From contig CALSCR010003220.1 of NCBI GenBank assembly GCA_943704495.1, positions 1-40,650 on the forward strand: 40,650 nucleotides of DNA, given 5' to 3'. The notes beneath the pieces are model-generated. The model did not search any database. It was not told the origin of the DNA and saw nothing but the letters and a program-made list of their open reading frames with translations. This document shows, one piece after another, positions 20,937 through 31,900 of the stretch (position 1 is its first letter; each line of letters starts with the position of its first letter). The stretch is from Pigoraptor chileana (Eukaryota; Opisthokonta; Filasterea). The position numbers were made by a program, and so were the translations under genes.

Positions 20937-22601
20937 ATGAATCCAATTTGTATTTCGCCGAGGAGGCGCGCCTTGTTCACAATTCTTTTTGACTGGGCAA
21001 TGGTCGGCGTCCTCATTGGGATCTTTTTAATCATCGAGAAAACAGACCCCTATCACCGCGTTATTCTCAGATCTGAGATGGAAGACTACAAATATCCGCT
21101 GGTCAATAACACCATCTCTCCCGTGGTACTCATGGTAAGTGTTTTTGGTAATTGCATGAGCCCCTGTTTTGTTGTCAATGTGGATTATGCTCGCAGACAT
21201 GTCGACCGCTAATCATTTGTGGGGTTTCGCCACCCAACTTTACCTTGCAAACAGGTATTGACCTTTGCAGTGCCGGCCGTGTCGATTATCATTATGTTTT
21301 GCTTCTCTCGGAGCAAGAAGGATCTCCACATGGGCTTGCTTGGTAAGTGGGTCGGCTAAACTGGGTTACACACATGCTTTTGTGCGAGCGCGACATTGAC
21401 TTTTACAGGCGAAAATGTACTCAAATCATCTCCATCGGTTGATGAACAAAGCAATCAAAAACAGTCTGCTGACACAACCTCACCTTAAATACCAGGCCTG
21501 TGTGTGGCCGTTCTGTTCACTGGAATAACCACCGACTTTGTGAAAGTTCTTGTCGGCCGCCCTCGTCCTGACTTTTTCTGGCGGTGTTTTCCGGATGGAA
21601 TCGAGAGCTGGAGCGACAATCAGCCTATGTGCACCGGTTCGGTGGCAGATGTGCGCGAAGGAAGAAAAAGTTTTCCCAGCGGACACTCTTCACGTGAGTG
21701 TGTCTGTGTCTCTTGTCTTGCAATTGTCTCTGTCTTTCAATCTCTGTCTTTCATTCTCTGTCTTGCAATCTGTGCAGTCTCCTTGCTGAGACAATTTGCG
21801 TCCGAGAAATGGTATGCCTGCTCATAGTGCCCGAGCCGTAGCCCTGGTGCACATGGCGCGCGTTGGTTCGCCATTGACCAAAATCGAGTGTGCGTGCTCA
21901 TGCGACTCCCTCCTCTTCAAATGTGCAGTCTCGTTTGCGGGGCTTGGCTTTCTTGCATTCTACATTGCGGGAAAAGCGCACGTGTTTGACCGCCGGGGTC
22001 ACGTGTACAAGATGGTGCTGTTCATGGCCCCGTTCTTCCTCGCACTGTACGTCGGACTCACCCGCATTCGTGACTACTGGCATCACTGGCAGGTGCGGGG
22101 TCGCGTAAATATTGCGCCGTAAATATGATACATTCCTTCTCCTTTCTCGTACTTTGTTGTGTGCAATCGGGCATAGCGCCCAGGACATTGACTTCTATAC
22201 TACACTCCCACGTTTTTTCTTTCTTTCACGTGCTCACATGGTCCCTTGATGTATCCATCATCTATTGCCCGAGCGCCTGTTGTACTGCGGCCATTTCATT
22301 CGAGTCCCAATTACCATGCTGCAAAAACCGATTTCAATCAACTGAGAGACCTCTATTTCTGTGTGCTCTCCTTTCCCTATCTGTCGCACGCATGCAGGAC
22401 GTCACTGTGGGCGGCTTGCTCGGCATCACCATTGCCTTCGCCACGTACCGTCAATACTTCCCCGCCCTGGATCACCACGAGTGCCACAAGCCCCATCCCT
22501 ACCGCGACCACTTTGACTCGCCGGTGGTGCACGTGACCGCTGACACAAGTGAAGAGAGCCTTGCAAAGCCAAATTCCAGCCTTCGTTTTGAGGACGTTTG
22601 A
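20937..22601 (+). CDS. PAP2-superfamily lipid phosphate phosphatase (DPP1/LPP-like), 283 residues
   Basis: Exons 20937-21134, 21255-21342, 21496-21693, 21929-22092 and 22398-22601 sum to 852 bases. Such enzymes dephosphorylate phosphatidate, diacylglycerol pyrophosphate or lysophosphatidate in membranes. All three PAP2 catalytic motifs are present: KVLVGRPRP (K-x6-RP), FPSGHSS, and [12 protein letters not shown] (R-x5-H-x3-D, with Thr in place of the usual Ser before Arg). Hydrophobic segments ([51 protein letters not shown]) fit the six-helix topology. The intron after the PSGHSS exon hosts pyrimidine-rich sequence, and the intron at 22093-22397 carries a dispersed-repeat copy. Confidence 0.94.
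22160..22205 (+). repeat. Dispersed repeat copy in lipid-phosphatase intron
   Basis: It reads GGGCATAGCGCCCAGGACAT, then TGACTTCTATACTACACTCC. This corresponds to the core GGGCACAGCGCC, then GACACTGACTTGAATCCTAC, with several changes. Transcript-sense orientation. Confidence 0.5.
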
Positions 22602-23245
22602 TGCTCGCATAAACTTCCACGAACAAGCTTTCTGTGTATTTGGGCGGCGGCGGCGGCGGTGGCGTAAAAAAAAGGCGTGCGTTTGTTATGTTTGTTTTGT
22701 ATACACTGCGCTATATATCAATCTTTGTTCTGAATCAATCGTGTATATTCAAGTCCGTTTGCGTTGTAACTTGAGTTGTTTCAGAATACTGCAAGCCCGT
22801 TATACGGAGCTCCGCGTTGAGTTATCCGTTGTGCTGAGAAGCGGTGCATGTACGGCTCGTTACATGTTCACACTGCTGCGACTGATGAAACAACTTTGTC
22901 ATTTCTAACCGTGCATGATGCATGGTCGATTTCTTCGTGTATCCCGCTCGACCATATCAAGTGGTTGTAGAGGCGGTCCATTCGCCCTGTATACCATCTC
23001 AAATACTCTCAAATCGCAGACTCCAATTGAAATCCTTTATCGTGATGAAGGCGGCGCCGTTTGACCGCATGCCGCAAGTCGCACATAGCATTCGCTCGAT
23101 TCGAAGGGAGAAGAGATGGCCTCGTGCGCGAAGAAGGTGACTTTCATGTCCCCATGCGTTACTTTGACGGATCAGATGATCACACAGCTCACGGATCGAA
23201 CTGCAGTGATGGCGCCGACCGTTAACGAGATCCACGAAAAGGATC
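22602..23245. other. Convergent gap, nothing recognised
   Basis: 3' flanks of the lipid phosphatase and the transporter. It contains a short GGC-rich stretch at about 22645-22660, probably 3' untranslated sequence. No coding signal or RNA gene is seen. Confidence 0.5.
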
Positions 23246-24331
23246 TCAGACTATCTTTTCGAGGGAGCGCACCCGCTTTTCTCTATTCGCCCACGCCGCG
23301 CGGTTGTACAGTGCAAGAGCGACCAGCACGCACACAAGCGATACCACGAAGAAGAAATCCGTCTTCAGTCCGAGAAGTGTGATGGCGAGCACGGTTCCCA
23401 GGGCCGTCGCTAGGGCAACGACGAATAGCTTTGCAATGGAGCTGGCGTGCTTCATGACGATGGAGAGGAGGATGCCGTTTGCCGCCTGAGTCGCCACAAT
23501 CGCCCAAGTATGCAAGTTGAACCCGCGGAGAAGAGCGCACACTCCGCCATCGCCAGTCACGTACGCCACCGAAGACCACCATGCAAATCCATTAAACGCA
23601 ACCCCAAGGATGTACATCGGTATGTTCTGCGCGTGTATAGACGCCGTGGCACCCGTCGTCTTGAGGACCTTTTCAGAGTAGACGCCCGCTAGGCCCGAGA
23701 TGCCGCAGTACACGAGCATAAGCACAGCCCCACGCGTTGTTACGAACACGTGCCCTTCCGTGGCTTCATTGTGCGACATACCAGAGTAGCCGTTGAGCGC
23801 CCCTGCGAGGACGAGCAGAGGCATTGCAGCCCACTGGGCCTGGGTCAGATGCTTGCGCATGATCACACGGAAGAGGAGCGCAGTTGTCACAATTTTAAAA
23901 TTGCAAAGGACCACGAAGCTGGCGGCGTCCATCTCCCTCTGCGCATGATACGCGATGTTGTTGTTTACCGCGTAGAGAACCGCCGGCAGTGCTAAGCGAG
24001 CAAAGGCAGAAGGCTTGAGAACGCTTGAGATCCAGTTGGCTGCGACATCGACCTCCCCATCTCCGTCGGAATCGGTGAGTTTGAAACTGGGAGGACGGCC
24101 GCTGGGCCTTCGAGCGAGGAAGCCGGCAATAGATGCCATAACAATCGACGCAACGAGCTTAACAAATTCTGTAACGAACACCGCCGCTGATATGTTGTAG
24201 TGAATGCGACCACCCCGCTGCGAAAGTGCGCTCAATATCGAATGCGAGCTGTATGTGCAGACGGCCAATGCCATTAGCAGAGGCATCAGAACCGCTCTCG
24301 CCCAGTGGCCACGGCCGGCGGCGGCGGCCAT
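23246..24331 (-). CDS. Nucleotide-sugar transporter, SLC35A type (361 residues, single exon)
   Basis: Golgi or ER antiporters of this family import nucleotide sugars in exchange for the monophosphate. The intact 361-residue frame matches the family's usual length and shows about ten hydrophobic helices. Family signatures are clear: LPAVLYAVNNNIAYHAQREM, then FVVLCNFKIVTTALLFRVIM, GVYSEKVLK, QNIPMYILGVAFNG and the C-terminal ASSIAKLFVVALATALGTVL. A cytosolic loop after the first two helices is polar and acidic (SDGDGEVDVAAN). The sugar specificity (CMP-sialic acid, UDP-galactose or other) cannot be told from sequence. It has no intron, unlike most genes here. Confidence 0.93.
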   Translation of the reverse strand: MAAAAGRGHWARAVLMPLLMALAVCTYSSHSILSALSQRGGRIHYNISAAVFVTEFVKLVASIVMASIAGFLARRPSGRPPSFKLTDSDGDGEVDVAANWISSVLKPSAFARLALPAVLYAVNNNIAYHAQREMDAASFVVLCNFKIVTTALLFRVIMRKHLTQAQWAAMPLLVLAGALNGYSGMSHNEATEGHVFVTTRGAVLMLVYCGISGLAGVYSEKVLKTTGATASIHAQNIPMYILGVAFNGFAWWSSVAYVTGDGGVCALLRGFNLHTWAIVATQAANGILLSIVMKHASSIAKLFVVALATALGTVLAITLLGLKTDFFFVVSLVCVLVALALYNRAAWANREKRVRSLEKIV

Positions 24332-25070
24332 TTTGTGGTTGATGCTGAACCAACCGGAGTTACAACGGTGATGAATCAGTCAGCGTGTAAGCAGTTTCAG
24401 TCCCGTAGGCAGCGACTGTTTCTAATTTACTGATGGACCCTCATGCAGAGGTTGGAACCGCCGGTCACTCCCGGCCGCGTGCTGCCTGTCGGGCTGCCCG
24501 GAGGGGGCGGCATCCGAGTCGGTCGAGGAAACCACGCGGGTGAAATTGTTCTGACGTGCTAAGGAGCAAGCCCCGTCTGCAAATGCTCTGTGGAAAGATT
24601 CCCTCATGAGGAGTACCTGTGGACTGAATGCGTTGTGTTTTTCTTCTCTGCGTCGTCGCACCCGCCGGACAACTGAATTACGGGGTCATGTCGCGGGGCC
24701 TGCCAACCGATCGAATGTGACAATTCATTGACACGAGCTTGGCAAGGCACGTGAGGAGGATTACTCCGCGGATTAATCTGGGATCACTCCGCTTTCACAC
24801 ACACGCAGACGCTGGGTCTCATTTCACGAACTGTTCAAAGAGATGCCAATAAATCACAATGAATATTGACATTACTTCGCCCAAAGGCTTTCAAGGTGAG
24901 GACAGATATCTCGGAGTGACAGCGCTAGTAAACTTTTGGAGAGAGTTGCTAATGTTATGCGTTTTCTAATTTCGTGATTTTGTGTTTTTTGATGTGAAAT
25001 TCGTTGTTTTTGCGCGTACTGGGAAAAACAGGTGTATTTAACCGTTGTCCGAAAGCAAACGAACGAGAAG
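24332..25070. promoter_or_regulatory. Divergent promoter region with possible 5' leader intron of DAPIT
   Basis: About 740 bases between the transporter start (minus) and DAPIT (plus). A good donor at about 24896 (CAAGGTGAGG) and an acceptor at about 25031 (AAAACAGGTG) could frame a leader intron just before the DAPIT start. The minus ORF at 24422-24661 has no recognisable homology. Confidence 0.4.
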
Positions 25071-25369
25071 ATGGCTGGCCACGGTTCTGAGCCCGAGCTC
25101 CATGGGATTGCTCGTTACTTCAACTCTGTGACAGTCCTTGGCCGGCGCAACGTGCGTATTAGTGTCGGAATGTTGTTGATGTGTAGGACTGTGCATATCT
25201 GCTATCAAGAGCTACACGTGAGTGCATGTGTTTCTAAAACCGTACACTTTGTGAACCCCGTATTATTGCTGCACAGGTCGTCCTTGGAGTGATTGGCCTC
25301 TACGTTGTTGGCTATGTTGCTCTGACGGGCGGCAAGAAGGAGGCGCCCGCCGCTGAGAAGAAGCACTAA
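25071..25369 (+). CDS. ATP5MK: DAPIT / USMG5-like subunit of mitochondrial ATP synthase (57 residues)
   Basis: Two exons, 25071-25151 and 25277-25369, encode 57 residues; human DAPIT has 58. The hallmark is GIARYFNSVTVLGRRN, matching human GIKKYFNSYTLTGRMN, followed by one membrane helix (VVLGVIGLYVVGYVAL) and a basic tail ending AAEKKH. DAPIT (related to yeast subunit k, Atp19) lies in the membrane part of F1Fo ATP synthase and supports dimer assembly. The splice site falls right after the conserved RRN. It is easily missed by automated annotation because each exon is under 100 bases. Confidence 0.88.
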
Positions 25370-25724
25370 ACAACTCAGCGTCAGCGAATTGTTTGTGCCT
25401 TGCATTTTTCATCATGTCCCCTTTGTCCACTCTCCTTTTTACGGGAGAGACTTGCGCGTGAATGCGATCGCGTGTCTGTGTTGCTTTTGTGAGTGTAAAA
25501 ATAGTCTTTTTCGTGTTGCGCCATCGTCGTCATTGGGACGTTTTGGGCGTGGGGGTCTAAAGTTCTTGGTTTTGGGCCTTGTGTGTCGTCGGTGAACCCT
25601 GCCTTGAAGTGGGGCTTCATATGAGTGGGTGTCGCCAAGCCCAGCATCGTTTGCGGGAACAGAATGAATCGCTGTTTTGCCCTCTGATGCGCCTGTTTTT
25701 GATCAGGGACTCCATTGTTTTTAT
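25370..25724. other. Convergent gap, nothing recognised
   Basis: 3' flanks of DAPIT and the F-box gene. No coding, RNA or repeat signal noticed. Confidence 0.5.
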
Positions 25725-27388
25725 TCAAGGGCTGTTGGAAACTAGAGCCCGTGCCGTTGCTACTTCCAAAAAGGCCTGCATCTCATTAAGATTCATGCGG
25801 GCTCCGTCAGGCTCGCGCTCTATCTCGTCGTCATCGTCACTGTCTCTCTCGAAGTTTTGACGCGTTGGAAGGGAGAGAATTTGGTCGCTCCCTTCGTCCA
25901 GGCGTTTTGTTCTTCCAACAACCGACGGCGGCATCGCAAGCAAAGCGCGAGCAGCGACAGCTGCAGCAATCTCGTTGTCCCGTATGTCCTCTGCACATAG
26001 TTTGAGAGCAAAAAAGTTGATCAATGAGGATGTTTGCACGCCGGCAACAACAGACAAGCACAGACACAATTGCAATATTTACCAAATGGAACGCCGTAGG
26101 AGGCTACATAATCGATAACCGTATAAAAGAGTTCGTCGCCGGGTTGTCTTTGAGTGCGGCCGATGAGTTCAACAGTCACAGATGTTGCGACGACAGGGGC
26201 GGCGATTGTGAAGCCCTGGACGTCTGCAACGCAATTTTATGTTATTTGTTGGCCGCACATATGGGGAAGCAGAAAGAAGATAAACACGAGGATGAGACAT
26301 ATTTCGGTAAACAACTTTTGGAAAGATGTAGAGCTTGCCATTGTTTTTTCATATAAATATACACGACAAGATCATTCTCACAGTAAAAGATGTTTGTACC
26401 TGAGCTTTTTTCCACCGGATACACACACGTGACATAGTGAGGTGCGCAGCCCCAGAGTGAGAACGTGAACCGAACCGTCTTTGGAGCATACAGTGGCGAC
26501 CTGTCAATGCATCAACGGAGCGGACACAAAACACAAGAAAGCGTTGTTCAATTTGTGTGTACGTTGGACAAATGATCAAGAACAGCGTATACACAATCGC
26601 ACACACACCCCCTCTGCCAGTCGGCCTTGTAAACTGAAATCAACATGGTCTTGACAATATGAACGGATGGAAAACGGTACGAAAGCCACTCGCTCGAGTT
26701 TTCATCCTCAGACCCCCGACTGCTCCAATACATTTCCGGATGCATTTGGAAGGCCGAGTAGTCCTGCCGCATGTTATACAGCGTATTATGTATGCTCTGC
26801 TCAGGGTAATCTGTTGATGAAGCAGCAACAGCTGAGAGCTGAATGTCCCCTATGGCAACGTACGCATCTGTACAGATAATGAAAATGAGCAAATAAGCGA
26901 ACCAATTAGCACAACGTCTGATGACTCAGCCATTTCTTTGTGAGACGATCGGCCCCCCCCCACAATGCACTGCAGTGCGGCAATTCAGTGAAGTGAATCC
27001 CTGGCAATAACAACAATAATAAAGCATTGAGTTGCATTAAGTAACACTCACTCTCAGAAAAATAAAGATGTTTCCATCCTGTGCGACCGGAATGTGACGG
27101 TACCAAAGGGGGTTGTTGCACGCCCCACTTGACAAGACACAAGCGGCGCCAAACAAGTCCATCGTCTGCCTGCGACACAACTCCAAGCACAAGGTATCAA
27201 ATTTGGCTTCCAATGCGGTATCCTTCTGCATCTCCGAAAAGTTGCGGTACTGGGCGTTTTAAAAGACATAACGCACGCACCACTTCCATCCAGTACTTGC
27301 ACACGCCACTCGCTAAGGCACGCTCTCTCGGAGTAAGGAATGAAAAGATGTGATCGAGTGTCTCCGGCGGCACAAAAGCACCTTCCAT
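25725..27388 (-). CDS. F-box protein like Arabidopsis At4g00755 (358 residues)
   Basis: Exons 27281-27388, about 27048-27249, 26609-26867, 26400-26500, 26083-26223 and 25725-25990 sum to 1077 bases. The first 36 residues are an F-box (VPPETLDHIFSFLTPRERAL, then SGVCKYW), expected to bind Skp1 in an SCF ubiquitin ligase. The rest follows the plant At4g00755 family: AVAASSTDYPEQSIHNTL, then MYWSSRGSED, SPLYAPKTVRFTFSLWG and VTVELIGRTQRQ with FYTVIDYVASYGVPF, which probably forms a galactose-binding-like beta sandwich for substrate recognition. The C-terminus is acidic (RDSDDDDEIERE). Exon 2 has two possible donors; I chose the one that keeps the frame (ending at 27048) though the site three to four bases earlier has the stronger consensus. 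Confidence 0.82.
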
Positions 27389-27979
27389 TTTCGCGTCCGC
27401 CGACGTGTCCTCTTCGTGAAGAAGAAGTCAGGTACAGGCCGATTATTGACTTCAAGCGCTTATTATACTTTATTGGTTCAGTGCACGCAGAACGGCTTCG
27501 GCACCGTGCTGGTGTCCGAGCACTGACGTCACCAAGAAATACAAACGAGATCTCGGTAGAAATGCTCCTGAATGAGTGGACGCCCCAACGACGCCAGTCC
27601 TCGGGATTAAATTGACAGACTTATAAAAAGTGAGCAACAAAGTGACCTGCGCCTCAATTTAACCTGTCGGGCGCTTCCATGTCCGGCAACGCAAATCTAA
27701 ATTAGCTCGTGTTCGACAACCACTTGCAGTAATGACTGCGAAAGAAGTCGACTCAAATTGCAACATCGTGTGCGCAGGGTAGGGTAGTTGACAACCGACA
27801 TACTCTTTATAGTGTGTGTGCACAAGAGTGCGACCAAGTGTTTTTTTATTTATTAGTTTAAGGCCGACGAGCGTGTTCTCCAAGTGGAGACTGGCATGCG
27901 ACTCTAATTTAATCGCAATGCGTTGAAAAAGGCGAGGAATTTTTATTTCACTGCGTCAAACACACACACAAACACAAAA
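27389..27979. promoter_or_regulatory. Divergent promoter region with a CRE-like palindrome
   Basis: The region holds TGACGTCA at 27524-27531, a perfect CREB/ATF-type palindrome, about 136 bases upstream of the F-box start. The rest is AT-rich with no supported gene. Function is inference. Confidence 0.35.
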
Positions 27980-28996
27980 ATGGACAAAGGACGACCCTCA
28001 TCCGCAACAAAGACTGTCGCGTCGAGGGCTGCCCCATCTGCAGCTGCGGCGTCGCGTGGACGAGCATCCCCCTCTCCGTCCGGTGCGGTTGTTGCAAACG
28101 CGCGCCCCGCGTCGGCGGCTCGGGCTCCATCTTCCACTTCCGCGAGTGCCGCCAAGCCGACTTCCACCGCAAAAGGCGCCTCTGCGGCAGGCACGCGAGC
28201 TGCATCGAATGGCTCTGCGGGGGCATCGGGAGGAAGCGCCGGAGGGGGGGCATCCAAAAGTGTTGTCGCTCGCCGTTTTCCTCCCAAACCGCAGTTTCCG
28301 CGTGCGTTTCCGGCGTGGGTCGACAGCGCGTCCCCCGCCGTTGGAATCAACGTGCAGTTTGGGCCGGGACTCAACAATGGCAATCCCACATATCACTCGC
28401 GCATATACACGTTTAGCGGACCCGTTGCGACAAAAGAGGACGTTATTTTCGAGCATGTTGAAGACGGATCCAAGCACGGCAAAGCGCACAAACTGTTTCA
28501 CGAATATCAGGAAAAACGAATTGGCGATGGAAAGGACATCAAATTTGAGATTGAAGGACGCGATTTTAATCCCGCTCACTACGCCGAGGTAGATCCACGT
28601 CAAATTGGGAACCCAACGCCGGCCCAATTGAAGAAGTTTACGGCGGCGGCTGATAAGATTGCAACGCACCGCAAAGAGCGAATGGAAAAGTATCTCCTTG
28701 TGGAAGAACGGTGGGCGCAAATCCACAAGTTCGAGAATATTATCACATACAAGGATGTTCCATGGCCCGATTTCAAGAAAAAGAACGGCCTCCTGCCTTT
28801 CCTTCTCGATCCAGACCGCGCGCCCTTCAAGACAAAGGCGCACCACGAAGACTACCTGCGCGTGCTCAGGGACAGATGGGATGTCGCTGCCTTTGATCGC
28901 ACGCTGGGACACCGGATCGCGGATGAGGACCGCGAGCGCATTATAACGCGCGTTGACGAAATTATGCAGATTGTCGGGCCCAAAGATGTGTTGTGA
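27980..28996 (+). CDS. 338-residue protein, low-complexity N-terminus and NFKBIL1-like C-terminal domain (tentative)
   Basis: A single open frame starting MDKGRPSSATK; an upstream in-frame ATG at 27923 is less likely because 27980 follows an A-rich leader. Residues 1-105 are Ala, Ser, Gly and Pro rich, probably disordered. From about 106 the protein is ordered: RRFPPKPQFPRAFPAWVDS, then FGPGLNNGNPTYHSRIYTFS and a charged middle. The C-terminus reads ERWAQIHKFENIITYKDVPW, then LRVLRDRWDVAAFDRTLG and DRERIITRVDEIMQIVG. This spacing (Y-x-DVPWP, then an R-W helix, then R-I/V-x-x-V-x-x-I) recalls the degenerate J-like C-terminal domain of NFKBIL1 proteins. That link is tentative. A 304-codon open frame on the opposite strand is a composition shadow. 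Confidence 0.7.
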   Translation: MDKGRPSSATKTVASRAAPSAAAASRGRASPSPSGAVVANARPASAARAPSSTSASAAKPTSTAKGASAAGTRAASNGSAGASGGSAGGGASKSVVARRFPPKPQFPRAFPAWVDSASPAVGINVQFGPGLNNGNPTYHSRIYTFSGPVATKEDVIFEHVEDGSKHGKAHKLFHEYQEKRIGDGKDIKFEIEGRDFNPAHYAEVDPRQIGNPTPAQLKKFTAAADKIATHRKERMEKYLLVEERWAQIHKFENIITYKDVPWPDFKKKNGLLPFLLDPDRAPFKTKAHHEDYLRVLRDRWDVAAFDRTLGHRIADEDRERIITRVDEIMQIVGPKDVL

Positions 28997-29386
28997 GGAT
29001 CCTTTGCTATGATGTTTTGCGTTTTTTTTTGTCTGCGTAAGTTGTTGAATTTTCGCTTTGCGTTAATGTCTACCCCTTTGAATTTGCGTGCGCACACAAA
29101 CACACATTAGACCACACACCATACACACAAATGCACACAAAAACACATGCTCACTTTGCGTTTGTTTTGTGTAATACTGGTTTACATGGCAATTGGCTGC
29201 CTTCGTTTTAAGGCAACCACGCCATTTACGACCACTTGCAAAAACGCACATGAGCACCACAAAAAAAAACATGTTTCATTCTCTTTGCTTTAGTTGTTCG
29301 TGTCAAGTGAGACATTTCCTCTCTCAAGTGATCCATGGCATAAGTGTCTAACTCTATTGATGTAACAGAAGGCGTGAGTAGTCTGC
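28997..29386. other. Convergent gap with CA/GT-rich stretch
   Basis: 3' flanks of two convergent genes. 29090-29150 is rich in CACACA and CAAA. No gene is seen. Confidence 0.5.
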
Positions 29387-31655
29387 TTAGTGCGCAAGCC
29401 CTGCTTTGAGTTTGTTGAGCCATTCGAGGGTTGCCCTGAGGATGCGCTTTTCACACAGACGGAGGTCAATTGCCGCACGAATGTTAGTTGAAATGCCACC
29501 GTTGCTGAGAAGTCGTTCGTCATCCTGCATGGGTGTGAATAGCACACGAGGTGAGACTTCCATACAAAAACAGCAAACACACATATATTCCTAGGCACTG
29601 CACATTCGCAATGTGCAGTTTGTGGGCAACAAAGAGTTCAACATGTATGGAATTCAAGGAGTGATTGTCCCAGCGGTGGGGCTGGTATACCTCACCTCAG
29701 CAGACGTTGGATAGGCACGCAGAAGCAGCGTGCATCTGCCGATCAGTAAATCGATGCACTTTTGCTCGTTGTCAGGGGAGATGGCCGCAGACATATCGCC
29801 AAGCGTGCCAACACGTAGTGACTCAGTTGCCGAGAGCTCGGGTTCCGTTGCAGTGAAGGCTCTCAAAAAGCACGCGAGGGACTGCGGGCAGATGCCACTT
29901 GGCCGCAATATGAAGTCGCAAAGCCTGCTAGTGGTAGGCGATGAAGAAAGCAAGCTGGATGTCAATATTCCGAAAATTTGCTTTGGAAACTGAGAGCGTA
30001 GAAAGAAATGGCAAAAATAATATTGTGACAAAGGTTTTGCGCACGTACGCTGTCATGTTCATTCGCTGCAAAAGTCGCTGTCGTCGCTCAGCCAAAGGGT
30101 CGTCCTTCGGGAGACCAACACGAACGGAGAGGCCGTCGTGTGGGTTTGTGGGCGCCACAAAACCGGAGCACATGAGCAGCTCACTGTTTGGACGTGGGCC
30201 GTAAAAGATGAATACCTGTTTGCAAAACACAACGCGAAGGAAGAAAACACACAGAGCGTGCAACAATGTTAAGTGATGTGAGATGCAGCGCAAAAAGATA
30301 GGCACGGTACACAGTAGACATCGAACTCTCTGCGGGCGTCACTCAGGGCGAAAACAAACAGTACCCTCCCTCCCAAATTAGAAAAAGAAAAAACAGAAAA
30401 AAAAAGAAAAAATAACGCAGAAGAGAGACTTATGATTTAACATAGTCTTATGCTATGCCGAAGCACCCCACAAGCGAAAGAGCTGAAATTCAATTCGTGC
30501 AACGTATCAGGCGCTCTATCCATGCACCAGGGAGAGAGAGAAAGGATGCAAAGAACCACCAACCTGCTCTCCCTTGTTGAAGTCCTTAATGGCGGTGCAC
30601 TCGAGCGACGAAGTGCCAGCATTGAACACGGTTGTAATCTCGCCCGCGGCAGTATGATTGCACATGTCCCACACGGGGATCAGCGCCAAACCGAACGTGG
30701 GGTTGTCGTTCGTTCCCCCAACAGGAATGCGGTTCTGTCGAGTCACCACGCTGGCAACCGCCCACGCATAATCATCGAAAGATACGGAGCGGGCGTCGAG
30801 AAGGGGAGTCTTACCACCGATTCCTTTCGTAAGAAGGGGACGCACGTGACTGTACTGTCGCACAACATTCCAATAGAATCGCATTGCTTCGAGGCGAACG
30901 GGCGACCCCTTGAGCTGTTCGAGCTCGGCAATAGAAAAGAAAAGTGGGATGCCAAATGAACGCGGGAGAATGTCAATGTAGGGAGCCCATTTCGACGCCT
31001 CCTTTTTCTTCGTCTCGAGCAGCAAGTGAACCGCGAGCGTGACGCTGGGGATGCCTTGCAATAGCTTGTCGACCTGGATGAGATTAGCAAGCTCCGACTT
31101 TGCGGCTGTTTCCGTGGTGAGCATCAGGGAGAGTGGCACGTTGACAATGTTCTCCCCCTGCTTGACGTCTCTCGCAGCCATCACTCCATTGCCCTCGTGG
31201 CCAAAGCGCGCAAACTCGAGTGCGTGCGCAGGCAAACCGTTCGATGCCAACCATGCTCGAAACTTGTCGAATTTTGCATTCCAGTCAACGTCATCACTGG
31301 ACGCGACATCCTTGCTAATGACTGACAATTCGGCTTCACGAAGAGCATCGACCAGCGAGTGCAATCGTACAAACTCTTCCCACTCTTTCGGTGATCCCGA
31401 CACTGGAGCGGACTGCATGGAAGGCAAGCATTGTATTTTTTGTTGTTGATCTATTGTTAGAAACTTTTGACATTGATGTATGGTAACAACCATATTCTTT
31501 TTAAAATGCGCAAGTACCTCGTTTGACAAGTGCGCAAGGATCGCGTGGAGGCACTGGTCGACCTTGGAGTCTTGCAGCTTCTGTTGCGACAGCGGGGCAG
31601 TGGCCACCGCCGAGGCGGGGCCTTTCTTCGCACCGCGCTTTGATTTAGAAGACAT
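29387..31655 (-). CDS. SETD3: SETD3-like SET-domain protein-histidine N-methyltransferase (529 residues)
   Basis: SETD3 methylates a histidine of actin (His73) in animals. Exons 31518-31655, 30564-31412, 30045-30215, 29696-29989 and 29387-29524 sum to 1590 bases. Matches include PKEWEEFVRLHSLVDALRE, the SET-I start FGHEGNGVMAARDV, VASVVTRQNRIP (R271, N273), ALIPVWDMCNHTAAGEITT (N298, H299) and VFIFYGPRPNSELLMCSGF (Y334, R337). Asn in TRQN and Tyr in FYG correspond to pocket residues that make human SETD3 prefer histidine over lysine. A Rubisco-LSMT-like C-terminal helical domain follows (FLRAFTATEPEL to RAAIDLRLCEKRILRATLEW). The protein ends about 60-70 residues earlier than human SETD3, lacking its disordered tail. 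The first intron is in frame without stops (see findings). Confidence 0.93.
30485..30545 (-). repeat. Dispersed repeat copy in SETD3 intron
   Basis: The plus strand reads GAAATTCAATTCGTGCAACG, then CAGGCGCTCTATCCATGCAC and a GA run. It lies directly beside the 5' splice site of the intron at 30216-30563 and is transcript-sense. Confidence 0.6.
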
Positions 31656-31900
31656 AGTTTAGAGGGTTGTGCCTTGTTGTTATCCTTATACGCGGCTTTT
31701 TAACTGAGGTACAACTCAGTTGACAGTGACAAATAGTCAAAAGTTCACCCGTTTGTAACGGGCATGTCACGTGCCACACACAAGTGTCGTCATATTGGTT
31801 ATGTGATGTCACATATTGTTGCCCAATTTTGGTAAGAATTTTAGAGTGAGTGCACAATTACCTTATGCAGCTAAATTAACCATTTTAGGAAGTGGAGCAC
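31656..31900. promoter_or_regulatory. Upstream flank of SETD3
   Basis: AT-rich, with CATGTCACGTGCC at about 31763. No gene is seen. Confidence 0.3.

Noticed and set aside
27998-28912. 304-codon open frame on the minus strand over the 338-residue gene
   Set aside because: It is opposite a plus-strand frame with clear domain-like content, its translation is Arg, Cys and Ser rich without motifs, and it fits a GC-composition shadow.
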